Origin: Halobacillus naozhouensis
Lineage (GTDB): Bacteria; Bacillota; Bacilli; Bacillales; Halobacillaceae
DNA: 64,000 nt
Reading direction: 5' to 3'
Assembly (NCBI RefSeq): GCF_029714185.1
Contig: NZ_CP121671.1
Span: 3,224,001-3,288,000 of the forward strand
Shown: positions 7,073-15,701 of the stretch, piece by piece
Layout: each line of letters starts with the position of its first letter
How positions within the stretch are numbered: position 1 is the stretch's first letter
The notes under the pieces: generated by a model
The model's database searches: none
The model's input: the letters and a program-made list of their open reading frames with translations, nothing else
Told to the model about the DNA's origin: nothing
Program-made: the position numbers and the translations under genes

Positions 7073-7840
7073 TTAATCTTTTGGACCCCCAGCTACATAC
7101 AGAACCTGACCATTCACAAAAGAAGACCTTTCATCCGCATAAAAAGCAACCGCATTCGCAATATCTTCAGGCTTACCGCTTCTTCCAGCAGGGATTTTGT
7201 CCACACTCGCTTTCACCAAATCTTCAAAGGAAATGCCAATGCGTGCAGCCGTCTCCTTCGTCATTTCCGTTTCAATAAACCCTGGAGCAACCGCATTGAC
7301 AGTGATCCCAAATTTGCCTAATTCAATCGCAAGCGTTTTCGTAAACCCTTGCAGCCCAGCTTTAGCCGTGGCATAGTTAGCCTGACCGCGGTTGCCGAGA
7401 GCTGATGTTGAGGAAATATTAATGATTCTTCCATATTTATTTTCGACCATATACGTCTGAGCTGCCCGTGCAGCATTAAATGAGCCCTTCAAATGCACGT
7501 CCATCACAGTCTCCCAGTCCGAATCGGTCATCTTAAACAACATATTGTCACGAATAACCCCGGCATTATTAACGAGAATATCAATCGAGCCGAATCGCTC
7601 ATGAGCCTCTGCCATAGCAGCTTTCACCTCGTCAAACTCTATCACATTGGCCACCTGCGTGAAGACCTCGACGCCCTTTCCTTCGAGTTCATGCTTCGTC
7701 TCACTAAGGGCTTCCTCGTTTACATCGATGATCGCTACCCTGGCGCCTTCATCGGCAAACCGCTCCACAATTCCTTTTCCAATCCCACGACTTCCACCTG
7801 TTACAAATGCTACCTGGTTATCAAATCTACCTGCCATCAT
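7073..7840 (-). CDS. SDR-family 3-oxoacyl reductase/dehydrogenase, FabG-like
   Basis: A 255-residue SDR very close in pattern to FabG/PhaB: TGGSRGIG (14-21), NNAG (91-94), NISST with Ser144, Tyr156 and Lys160 in NYATAK. Asp39 at the end of the second strand (IIDVNEE) favours NAD(H), unlike the other two SDRs of the cluster, which carry Arg nearby. NAD+ use fits an oxidising 3-hydroxyacyl-CoA dehydrogenase. Two ATG codons lie in tandem after GGAGGT; either could be used. It sits between the first acyl-CoA dehydrogenase and the MaoC pair, a natural place for the third step of beta-oxidation. Confidence 0.87.
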   Translation of the reverse strand: MMAGRFDNQVAFVTGGSRGIGKGIVERFADEGARVAIIDVNEEALSETKHELEGKGVEVFTQVANVIEFDEVKAAMAEAHERFGSIDILVNNAGVIRDNMLFKMTDSDWETVMDVHLKGSFNAARAAQTYMVENKYGRIINISSTSALGNRGQANYATAKAGLQGFTKTLAIELGKFGITVNAVAPGFIETEMTKETAARIGISFEDLVKASVDKIPAGRSGKPEDIANAVAFYADERSSFVNGQVLYVAGGPKD

Positions 7841-7878
7841 TTATACCTCCCATATTTTCCTTGAAAAAGTTCCTTCTC

Positions 7879-9048
7879 TTATCCTATTTTTACATGTCCC
7901 CGTAATAGATTCCTAGAAATAATTAAACGCTGGATCTCATCTGTACCATCATAAATTCTCCACAACCGCGCCTCCCGGTACCAGCGCTCAATCGGCAGCT
8001 CTCTTGTATAGCCCATGCCACCGTGAATCTGCAACACACGATCTACAACCCGATTTCCCATATTAGAACCATATAACTTAGCCATTGAAGCCGCATGACG
8101 GTTGTCCTCACCCTGATCTAGTGTGAAGGCCGCATTAAGCACAAGCCATTTAGCCGCTTCAATTTCCACAGCTGAATCGGCAATTTGCCACTGAATCGCC
8201 TGCCTGGCCGCGATTGGTTTTCCAAACGTTTTGCGCTCATTCGCATAGTCAATCGCCATGTTTAACAGCCGCTCCGCTGAACCAACGGCACGCGCTCCAA
8301 CAATCCACCTCGCGAAGCCAATCCACTCAAGACCGAGGTCATATCCACCATTCACTTCGCCTAAAATATTCTCCTCCGGAACCCTGACATTATCGAAAAC
8401 TAACCCCGCCGGACCCCATTCACCCATCGTATCAATATACTCAGATTTCCAACCCATCGACCGATCCGCAATGAAGCAGGTTACCCCTTTACGACCTCCA
8501 GAAGACTGGTGCAGCTCCTTATCAGTGATCGCAATCACCATGACAAAATCAGCCTCGTTCCCGCCGGTTATAAAAGTTTTTTCACCATTTAACACCCACT
8601 CGTTGGCATCTTTGACAGCCGTCATGCGAATATTCCTTGTATCCGAACCCGCATCCGGTTCCGTCATGGCAAAACAAGACTTTTTCTCCCCATTGATGGT
8701 GGGGAGGAGGTATTTCTCCTTCTGCTCCTCATTTCCATAATAAAGGATGTTATCCGCCGAACCGCCAAACTGGAACGGTACGAATGTCCTCGCCACCTCC
8801 ATTTGAACAATTGCCAGCATCATTTGGCCAAGATCAGCCCCACCGTATTCTTCCGGAGTATTGATTCCCCAGAACCCGGCTTCCTTCGCTTTCAGCTGCA
8901 GCTCTTGCATTTTTTCGGGCGAGAGACTCGGCTTGCCCTCCCGTTCATTGCGGAGCACCTTATTTTCTAAAGGCATTAACTCCTTTTCTACAAACTTCCT
9001 TATCGTTTCTTTCACCATTTGCTGTTCATCTGTTAACCGTAAATGCAT
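7879..9048 (-). CDS. Acyl-CoA dehydrogenase, first gene of the cluster
   Basis: A 389-residue acyl-CoA dehydrogenase. N-terminal helices (LTDEQQMVKETIRKFV), the FAD domain motif CFAMTEPDAGSDTRN and the C-terminal QIHGGMGYTRELPIER and IYDGTDEIQR segments are all present. In classical short/medium-chain enzymes the last segment reads YEGT, with Glu as catalytic base; here it is Asp367 (YDGT). The start ATG is preceded by GGGGA. Being farthest upstream, it heads the transcript that runs through the SDR, MaoC, acyl-CoA dehydrogenase and thiolase genes. A candidate TetR operator lies about 60 bp upstream. Function as acyl-CoA oxidation is secure; substrate is not. Confidence 0.93.
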   Translation of the reverse strand: MHLRLTDEQQMVKETIRKFVEKELMPLENKVLRNEREGKPSLSPEKMQELQLKAKEAGFWGINTPEEYGGADLGQMMLAIVQMEVARTFVPFQFGGSADNILYYGNEEQKEKYLLPTINGEKKSCFAMTEPDAGSDTRNIRMTAVKDANEWVLNGEKTFITGGNEADFVMVIAITDKELHQSSGGRKGVTCFIADRSMGWKSEYIDTMGEWGPAGLVFDNVRVPEENILGEVNGGYDLGLEWIGFARWIVGARAVGSAERLLNMAIDYANERKTFGKPIAARQAIQWQIADSAVEIEAAKWLVLNAAFTLDQGEDNRHAASMAKLYGSNMGNRVVDRVLQIHGGMGYTRELPIERWYREARLWRIYDGTDEIQRLIISRNLLRGHVKIG

Positions 9049-9107
9049 ATGAAAATCCCCATTCTCTTAAGTATTTTTTCATAAAAATGCAAGACTCAAT
9101 ATTACAT

Positions 9108-9121
9108 ACCGACTGGTTAGT
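9108..9121. promoter_or_regulatory. Probable TetR operator upstream of the acyl-CoA operon
   Basis: ACCGACTGGTTAGT is an imperfect palindrome matching 11 of 14 bases of the perfect site at 2214-2227; with flanks, 13 of 16 (ATACC start) agree. It lies in the 229-bp gap upstream of the first gene of the cluster, where a promoter is expected. Assigned to the cluster's TetR protein by inference. Confidence 0.5.
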
Positions 9122-9277
9122 ACGTCATGATTCTATACTATTTTAAACTTTCAGAAAATACAACCCATAAATTCGTCTTATTATGTCGAGAAATGGAATC
9201 CAGTAAAAGATATAAGTTATTTCAAAGAATGAAAATCACGGCATGTGAGAGGGGTTTTCTCCAAGATCATTTCTCCT

Positions 9278-9799
9278 CTAAAACTGATTAATCGACATAG
9301 CGTTAACCTTCCATTTGTCATTTTCTTTTATTATTTCAACCCTAAGGTAGGAATCGATAGTACTAGTTACATCACTTACAGTAAATCTGTTGTTAAACGT
9401 GAAAAATAGAGACTGAGTGGTGCTTGTATGCATTCCATAATAAACAGTTAAATCGCTTATAGTCGACTTAACACCACCAGCGTATTTCCGTTTTGATTCC
9501 TGGAATGTTAAATCCTTCATAAGGTTATCGGTTACATACGTTTCCACTTCCTCTTTTACAGGATGACGAGTATACCCAAAATAAGAATGCACAAAACGTT
9601 CAGCTATAGAGACAGCTTTTTGCTGAGGGGTGGTCATAACAGGTATTTGATTATCTTCTTTTGATTTCAATTCTTGTTGAAGTGCGTTTACTTTTTCCTC
9701 AGCTTGTTTGCGTTCATCCCTTAAACCCAGGTTGTTGTGTACTACCACAAAAAGAAAAACTACTAATACTCCTATAGTAACCAGCTGTAAAATCCTCAT
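9278..9799 (-). CDS. Small membrane-anchored protein of unknown function
   Basis: A 173-residue protein that I do not recognise. Residues ~4-23 form a hydrophobic N-terminal segment (LVTIGVLVVFLFVVV) that should anchor or export it. Residues ~28-50 are rich in Lys/Glu/Gln with heptad spacing and could form a short coiled coil. The rest has alternating short strands (ITVYYG-like, FFTFNNRFTV, YLRVEII) ending in KWKVNAMSINQF, a pattern common in NTF2-like extracytoplasmic domains. It has a good GGGGGA ribosome site. It stands alone between the acyl-CoA cluster and the PIG-L operon, with 229 and 181 bp gaps, so it probably has its own promoter. A similar general design occurs in the protein at 39436. 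Confidence 0.75.
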   Translation of the reverse strand: MRILQLVTIGVLVVFLFVVVHNNLGLRDERKQAEEKVNALQQELKSKEDNQIPVMTTPQQKAVSIAERFVHSYFGYTRHPVKEEVETYVTDNLMKDLTFQESKRKYAGGVKSTISDLTVYYGMHTSTTQSLFFTFNNRFTVSDVTSTIDSYLRVEIIKENDKWKVNAMSINQF

Positions 9800-9935
9800 A
9801 ATATCCCCCTATTCTTAATGTAAATGAGCTCTATGCCCCCTTCTTTATCTCTAAGTAAGCACTGGGATCTTACTAGGGCATGGACATATTACCAGATATA
9901 TACTCGATAAATTCATAAATTTATTACACTAATAT

Positions 9936-9968
9936 AAAAAAAGAGTTACCAGTCATTACCGGTAACCC
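9936..9968 (-). terminator. Rho-independent terminator after the PIG-L gene
   Basis: On the minus strand GGTTACC and GGTAACTC-type arms form a hairpin followed by a run of seven T. It lies 13 bp after the PIG-L stop codon and closes the ROK-ABC-lyase-deacetylase operon. Confidence 0.75.
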
Positions 9969-9980
9969 TTCTAGAATTTC

Positions 9981-12494
9981 TTATTCGTTATGCAATGGGT
10001 AACTCACAAGATTGGTAAAAATACGATAGCCGCCCGGAACCTGATTCTGAATTTGCCGATACCAGACAAGATTCGTATACAAGTAGGTTCCATCTCCGTA
10101 ATCTGCCATCAATATTCCGCCCTCATAATGTTCTCCATTCGGATCAGCCATGCTGACAAACGTTTCAAATCTCTCATCCCATTCCATTGGATAGTACAAA
10201 CCGCGTTCTTGAATCCAATTGGACCAATCCTTCTCTGTAATGGAGTTTGGATAATTAAATAGTGGGTGATTTGGTTTTTGCACAGCGACTTCAGCTGTTT
10301 CGTCTGTAACTCGCCACTGAATCGATGGCTGGCCAATCACAAGGTTGTATGGCGGTGTTTGTTCTGGATCCCAGTTATCCCATGGTTTATTGTACTGTAC
10401 AACAAGGTGTCCGCCATCTTCCACATATTGAAGCAGTAGTTCATTATTCTTTCTCAAATCTTCACGTGATAGGTACGCCCTGACGCCGGTGACGATGGTG
10501 TCATATTGGGTTAAATCTCCAGATTGCAAATTTTCAACTCCGAGTTTAGTGACATCCATTCCAATGCCTTGCAAATGATTGGCTACTTTATCAAAGCCGC
10601 TGTCGATGTAGCCGACCTTTAGTTTGTCGGGCAGTTTCAAATCGAAAGCTACTCCTTCAATTTTAGCCGGCTGCAAGTAGTACGAGGTATTGATATGTTC
10701 ATAATCAATTTTTTGTACGTGTGTACTTAACGACTTTCCATTCGCTTTTACTACGGGCTGAAGAGTAAATTTCCCTTTACTAACTTTTTCTCCAGGGGAA
10801 ACTGTGAAGACGATTGTTTTTGTTTCGTTCTCTTCAATAAAAGTTACAGGCTTCGCTGCAGGATCTACCGACCAGCCATCAGGTACATCAAGTTCCACGG
10901 ATGCCTTAAGCGATCCGGAAGTATTATTTTGAACTTCGGCTTCTATGGTCACTTTTTTCGGAATGTCTAGTGTATTCACTACTAAGCTGGTTGGATTCGT
11001 CTGTACGGAAACATCGGGTAAAATAGCCACTGTACTCTCGGTCTGGTAACTTTGTTTTACCTTGGTAGGACCAACCGAATAGGTTAGTTCTGACTGAATA
11101 CTAGGATCATCATATGGTTTAAAGTATTCAGCGTTAGAAGGGACGTTGACAACAAATTCTATGGTTTTATTCTCCCCGGCTTTCAAATGGAAAGTTTCCA
11201 AAGTATGTTCAATCGTCCACCCTCTAGGAAGGCTTAAAGTCGCATGAACATTTCTGAGAAGGTATTTTCCATTATTTTTCATAGTAACGGTTACCTTCGT
11301 CTGCCCATCTTGAACGAGTGTTGCATCTTCAACCATTGTTTCAACTTCCAAACTGGAAGCGACTTTACTTACTTCAGTAAGCTGCTTCTCTTTCACGTCA
11401 AGGCGGAACAAGATGTCTTCTTTTTCCTTGGCTTTCAAACCGCTTTCTTCAATTTTTGATTGTAAACGTCTCACTTCTTTAAGCGCTACATGAGATTTTT
11501 TCAAAGCTTGAGAGCGATCTGGATATTGTTCGATCACTTTATCAAGTGTTTTCTGGAAGTGTGTCAGTTTAGCACTAACAGCCGGATGTCCATTCTTTAG
11601 GCGAGCACTGATTTCCTTGAAGTCGTAAGCTAAACCATCAAACATGCCTTCCTTACTTGGAATCTCCGTAACCGATTTGGCTAGTTTTAAATGCACCGTC
11701 TCAGGTTCAGCCGGGATGTCTTCCCCCATTCCCTGACTCTTGTGAAGATAACGCGATTTCTCACCCAACTGCGGGTAGGTCATGCCATAAATAGGATCCT
11801 TTTTTCCAATTTCGAGTGAGGTTGTTGCCTTTTCTGAGTTGGCAGGAAGATACAGTTTCTTCACTTGCCATGTAGACAGCCCTTCTTCAAGCTGTTCTGG
11901 AAAAACAGTGGGGTCGGCTGCGTCCTCAAATGCTTTTACTGTTAATAGGTTAATCGCCCTGTGATGGCCATGCTGCGATTCAACATTTAAAAACGACGGG
12001 AATAAGATATCAGGCTTATAGGTTCGAATTCTACGGATAAATCGTTCGTAAGTAAGTTCTTCTCCCCATTTTTCTAGCGTCTCTTCAGGACTCTTGGAAA
12101 AACCAAAATCGTAAATAGGATCATTGGTCGTTTGGCTCAAATGAAACACCTCGACACCTGTAACCTTTGAGGCTTCCTTCATTTCGTTTGAGCGGATGAT
12201 TCCCAATGCATTGCCAAGCTCTTTACCGATCTCATTTTGTCCGCCTTCTCCGCGATTGGCAATCAAGCTGGCTGTTCGGATTCCAAGTCCTCTCGACAAA
12301 TAAGCAAGCAAGTGACTGCGCTCATCGTCAGGGTGCGCTCCCGTATTCAAGAAACTGAGTGTCGTATCTAACGGCTTCAGTGTATTCCAGAGCTCAACAT
12401 CCGGTTTCGCTTTCTCTTCCCCATATGATGATATTCGAGCAGCCAATGGAACAAGCAACATCACGATCAGAAATAATAACGAAAACTTTTTCAT
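9981..12494 (-). CDS. Secreted PIG-L (LmbE-like) deacetylase with Ig-like and ThuA-like domains
   Basis: An 837-residue exported protein. Residues ~1-25 are a signal peptide. Residues ~45-290 are a LmbE/PIG-L zinc deacetylase domain with HPDD at 54-57, NRGEGGQNE, and the third metal His in SQHGHH. PIG-L enzymes remove N-acetyl groups from GlcNAc-type sugars or related amides. A helical stretch (~300-385) leads to two Ig-like NEW3-type domains (~390-600), and the C-terminal ~190 residues look like a ThuA/GATase-like fold (DTIVTGVRAYL, GGHLVVQYN). The start has AAAGGGGAA upstream. It is 96 bp downstream of the ArgH-like lyase gene and is probably the last gene of that operon. Outer-surface deamidation of the substrate before import is one possible role. 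The true substrate is unknown. Confidence 0.85.
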   Translation of the reverse strand: MKKFSLLFLIVMLLVPLAARISSYGEEKAKPDVELWNTLKPLDTTLSFLNTGAHPDDERSHLLAYLSRGLGIRTASLIANRGEGGQNEIGKELGNALGIIRSNEMKEASKVTGVEVFHLSQTTNDPIYDFGFSKSPEETLEKWGEELTYERFIRRIRTYKPDILFPSFLNVESQHGHHRAINLLTVKAFEDAADPTVFPEQLEEGLSTWQVKKLYLPANSEKATTSLEIGKKDPIYGMTYPQLGEKSRYLHKSQGMGEDIPAEPETVHLKLAKSVTEIPSKEGMFDGLAYDFKEISARLKNGHPAVSAKLTHFQKTLDKVIEQYPDRSQALKKSHVALKEVRRLQSKIEESGLKAKEKEDILFRLDVKEKQLTEVSKVASSLEVETMVEDATLVQDGQTKVTVTMKNNGKYLLRNVHATLSLPRGWTIEHTLETFHLKAGENKTIEFVVNVPSNAEYFKPYDDPSIQSELTYSVGPTKVKQSYQTESTVAILPDVSVQTNPTSLVVNTLDIPKKVTIEAEVQNNTSGSLKASVELDVPDGWSVDPAAKPVTFIEENETKTIVFTVSPGEKVSKGKFTLQPVVKANGKSLSTHVQKIDYEHINTSYYLQPAKIEGVAFDLKLPDKLKVGYIDSGFDKVANHLQGIGMDVTKLGVENLQSGDLTQYDTIVTGVRAYLSREDLRKNNELLLQYVEDGGHLVVQYNKPWDNWDPEQTPPYNLVIGQPSIQWRVTDETAEVAVQKPNHPLFNYPNSITEKDWSNWIQERGLYYPMEWDERFETFVSMADPNGEHYEGGILMADYGDGTYLYTNLVWYRQIQNQVPGGYRIFTNLVSYPLHNE

Positions 12495-12590
12495 CCCATT
12501 CCCCTTTCTAAGTTGACACGTTCAATAGATTTCGAGAAGATGAGGAAACTTAAATCAGAATCACCCCCTAAGCGGGTTTAGGCAGTATAA

Positions 12591-13988
12591 TCATTTCCTT
12601 CTCGTAATCATTTCCCTCACAACATCGGGATTTGGCCCGCCCGTCACCTTTCTTCTTTCTACAAAACAAACGGGGTCAATAATCGCTTCCCAATCTTCTT
12701 TCTTAAGTTCCACATCACCTATCCACTCATTAATTTGGGATAACGATACTTCGTATAATTCCTTTTTCAAGTGCATAGCTTTTTTGGCGATCATACTAGC
12801 TTTTTGATGCGCTGTTCTAAATGCAATCCCATAGTCACGAGCGAGCACATCTGCCAGTTCTGTAATCGTAATCAGATTTTCACGGGCTTGCTTCCGGGCC
12901 CTTTCCTTGTCAAACTCCATCGTTAAAATGACAGCATGCATAAGACGTAACACGCGTGAACCCTTCCTGTATCCATTATAAATATGCGGCTGCAAGTCAT
13001 CCTCCGTATCATTAATATCTCCGTAAGGTGTATTGTGAACCATATGAACCACCGCCATCCCTTCAGCCGCTGCACTGCTAGCTAACGCCCGAGAATGTTC
13101 AACCGAAACAGGATTTCGTTTTTGCGGCATGATGCTGCTGACTTGAACATAGGCATCGGAAACTTTTAACAAACCAACTTCCCTGGAAGCCATTCGGAGT
13201 AGTTCTTGTATCCATCGACCGATATTGGTCATTAAGCTGACCAGTGCCTGCCCCGCTTCAATCAAATAGTCTCCCGCTGCAATCGCATCATAGGAGTTTT
13301 CGATCAAACCATCAAAGCCAAGCAGCTCAACCATCCGCTCTCGATTGATCGGGAATCCAGTTGTTGTAATGGCCGCCGCTCCCATCGGTGATTGATTAAC
13401 CGTCTGATACGCCTGCTTTAACCGTGTTATATCTCTTTGCAAATTGTCATAAACCGCCACTAAATAGTGCCCTAGCGTTGTCGGCTGGGCTGGCTGTGTA
13501 TGAGTATGTGCTGGCATTACGGAATCAACGTGTTGTTCTGCCTGCGTTAAAAGGGCTTCACTAAGATTCTCTGTCTCATGTATCACCCTTTTTATATAAT
13601 CCCGAATCACGATTCGATACATTGCCTCGCCCATATCGTTTCGGCTTTTAGCGATGTGCATTTTTCCCGCCAATTCTTCACCGATGCATTCACCTATTCT
13701 GCTTTCTACTAAAAAAAATAAATCCTCGTAAGCCGAGGAATATTCTAGTTGATTTGGATCAGCACTTGCTATTTGTTCAATCCCTTTTAGAATGTTCACT
13801 TTCTCTTCGTGAGTCAGTATTCCTTGTTCCTCAAGCATAATCGTGTGCGCCCTATGAATCCTAAACATAGCGTGAAATAAATGGTCTCTTTGATCGTAAA
13901 ATACAGGCTTCAGTAAAGCTTCCACATACATTTTTCCTGGAAAAGTCATCCCGTCACTCAATTCGAAATCTTCTTTTGCACGGCTCAT
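12591..13988 (-). CDS. Argininosuccinate-lyase-like enzyme (aspartase/fumarase superfamily)
   Basis: A ~465-residue lyase of the ArgH group: an N-terminal helical domain, HTHTQPAQPTTLGHYL (catalytic His region), and the signature loop SSIMPQKRNPVSVEH. ArgH enzymes have NPD after this loop; here it is NPVS, which argues against arginine biosynthesis. No other arg gene is nearby. The superfamily eliminates fumarate from N-substituted aspartates. The start is uncertain: the frame opens with TTG at 14006, and ATGs at 13997 and 13988 follow GAGGTG; I choose 13988 (MSRAKEDF). It lies 20 bp or less from the ABC permease gene, so it probably acts on the imported molecule. An EDDS-lyase-like role on an aminopolycarboxylate or opine is a plausible but untested idea. 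Confidence 0.8.
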   Translation of the reverse strand: MSRAKEDFELSDGMTFPGKMYVEALLKPVFYDQRDHLFHAMFRIHRAHTIMLEEQGILTHEEKVNILKGIEQIASADPNQLEYSSAYEDLFFLVESRIGECIGEELAGKMHIAKSRNDMGEAMYRIVIRDYIKRVIHETENLSEALLTQAEQHVDSVMPAHTHTQPAQPTTLGHYLVAVYDNLQRDITRLKQAYQTVNQSPMGAAAITTTGFPINRERMVELLGFDGLIENSYDAIAAGDYLIEAGQALVSLMTNIGRWIQELLRMASREVGLLKVSDAYVQVSSIMPQKRNPVSVEHSRALASSAAAEGMAVVHMVHNTPYGDINDTEDDLQPHIYNGYRKGSRVLRLMHAVILTMEFDKERARKQARENLITITELADVLARDYGIAFRTAHQKASMIAKKAMHLKKELYEVSLSQINEWIGDVELKKEDWEAIIDPVCFVERRKVTGGPNPDVVREMITRRK

Positions 13989-14008
13989 TAGAAACATGCA
14001 CCTCAAAT

Positions 14009-15697
14009 TTATAATGTATTTTCAGATTTGACACCTAGGAACTTGTAAGCCACAAAAAGTACGATTGCGATTAAGCTTACCTGAATCATTCCATAGGCTG
14101 CTGCCTGACCGATGTTAAACTGCCTTAATTGGTTCATGATCTCAATCGAAATAGGCCGGTTCCCAATAGTATAAAGCAATACGGACGTTGGAAATTCTCC
14201 TACAGCTTGAACAAAAGCGAGTAACGTACCACTCAGCACACCCGGCATGATAATCGGAATAACGACACGTCTAAAGGTGTAAAGCCACCTGGCACCTAAA
14301 TTTTGTGCCGCCTCTTCAATCGAATCATCCATTTGTTCTAGTACAGCAGATGTTGATCTGACCACCAGGGGGATGAACCGAATAAAATAGGCAAGTGGCA
14401 AGATCCAGAATGTCCCTACGAGCACTTTTCCAAATGAGAAGGGAGACGCCTGGTTAAATGCCAGTATTAGATTCATACCGACAACGGTAGCGGGTAAAGC
14501 CCAAGGAATCATAACGAGAATATCAAGCAGATTCTTCCCTATAAAACTACGCTTTACAAGGGCATAAGACGTGATAATACCAAATATGAACACACCTATA
14601 CACGCGAGTGCTGACATGATCAAACTATTTTTTACTGGGTCCCAAATATCTGGATCTTCAAATAAAAGCCTGAAGTTTTCAAGGCTAAAGGCTTGCGGAT
14701 AAGTCTGCCATGTCCATCCTCCCTCAGGCACAAGGGATAGAATAAGTAAAGTAGCATGTGGCAGTAACAAAATAATCATCGCCACTATTCCTAGTGACAC
14801 CAGACACCACTTCAATACTGAATTACTCACTTCACTGCGATGAGCACCGATCCCTTTGCTGGCCATCCGATAATCCTTGCGCCCCTGATACCAGCGCATA
14901 AATAATAGAAAAGAGATGGAGACAGCTGATAGAATAACAGATTGGGTTGCTGCCATTTCCAGATTGCCATTTACTTTTGAAAAATAGATTTGAAGACTTA
15001 ACACCCGATAGCCCCCTGCAAGTAGAAAGGGTGCACTGAAGGACGCCATGGAAACCATAAACACTAATAAAGAGGCGGCCACCAATCCCGGGGTTAATAA
15101 AGGAAAAGTCACTTTTCTAAACACACTAGTTTTACTAGATCCTAGATTGTAGGCTGCTTCTTCCAAAGAAGGATCAATGTTATTTAAAGCGGATGAAGTG
15201 GTCATATAAAAATAAGGGTACATCGTATAAGCATGCACGAGTAAAATCCCGGAAACTCCCCCGATACTAAAGGGGATCTCAGCTAAGTTGAATAAATCTT
15301 TAATCGCGTTAGGAATTAATCCTGCTTCCCCATATAAAAACATAAAGGCCATGACCCCAACCAGAGAAGGTAGAACAATCGGCATAATAGCAATGTTTGA
15401 AAAAAATTGACGTCCCGGGAAATCATAACGGTTAAATATATACGCTAAAGGAATCCCAATTAGAGCACTTAAGAGTACCGATAGTAGGGAAATATAGACG
15501 GAGTGCCAAAGTGCTTCTAAATTGGCAGCGGCCTTTGTTCCAAAGAAATCTTGATAGTTTTGCAGCGAAAAAAGTCCATTTTTTCTAAAACTCTCAAGCA
15601 GTGTTTCGATCGATGGATAGAGGACATACCCTATCAATACGACAAGTACAGGGATTAATAGAAGTAATGTTTTTCTATTTTCAGCATTTAATTTCAT
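14009..15697 (-). CDS. ABC transporter permease, two fused membrane units
   Basis: A 562-residue inner-membrane permease with two copies of the binding-protein-dependent transport domain. Each half carries an EAA loop: EEAAYNLGSSKTSVFRKV in the first and EEAAQNLGARWLYTFRRV in the second. About 12 hydrophobic segments are visible. This fused form is typical of ferric-iron (FbpB/AfuB), thiamine, and 2-aminoethylphosphonate importers. It follows the ATPase gene by 4 bp and precedes the lyase gene directly. With the ATPase and binding protein it makes a complete importer. Substrate class is likely small, charged or metal-chelated; it is not fixed by sequence. Confidence 0.92.
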   Translation of the reverse strand: MKLNAENRKTLLLLIPVLVVLIGYVLYPSIETLLESFRKNGLFSLQNYQDFFGTKAAANLEALWHSVYISLLSVLLSALIGIPLAYIFNRYDFPGRQFFSNIAIMPIVLPSLVGVMAFMFLYGEAGLIPNAIKDLFNLAEIPFSIGGVSGILLVHAYTMYPYFYMTTSSALNNIDPSLEEAAYNLGSSKTSVFRKVTFPLLTPGLVAASLLVFMVSMASFSAPFLLAGGYRVLSLQIYFSKVNGNLEMAATQSVILSAVSISFLLFMRWYQGRKDYRMASKGIGAHRSEVSNSVLKWCLVSLGIVAMIILLLPHATLLILSLVPEGGWTWQTYPQAFSLENFRLLFEDPDIWDPVKNSLIMSALACIGVFIFGIITSYALVKRSFIGKNLLDILVMIPWALPATVVGMNLILAFNQASPFSFGKVLVGTFWILPLAYFIRFIPLVVRSTSAVLEQMDDSIEEAAQNLGARWLYTFRRVVIPIIMPGVLSGTLLAFVQAVGEFPTSVLLYTIGNRPISIEIMNQLRQFNIGQAAAYGMIQVSLIAIVLFVAYKFLGVKSENTL

Positions 15698-15701
15698 CGT
15701 G

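Noticed and set aside
8258..8740. 160-codon plus-strand frame opposite the first acyl-CoA dehydrogenase
   Set aside because: Same reasons: complete overlap with a real gene and no translation signal.
12591..13988. Reading as true argininosuccinate lyase ArgH
   Set aside because: The NPD of ArgH is NPVS here, no arginine gene is near and the gene belongs to an importer operon; only kept as a superfamily-level call.
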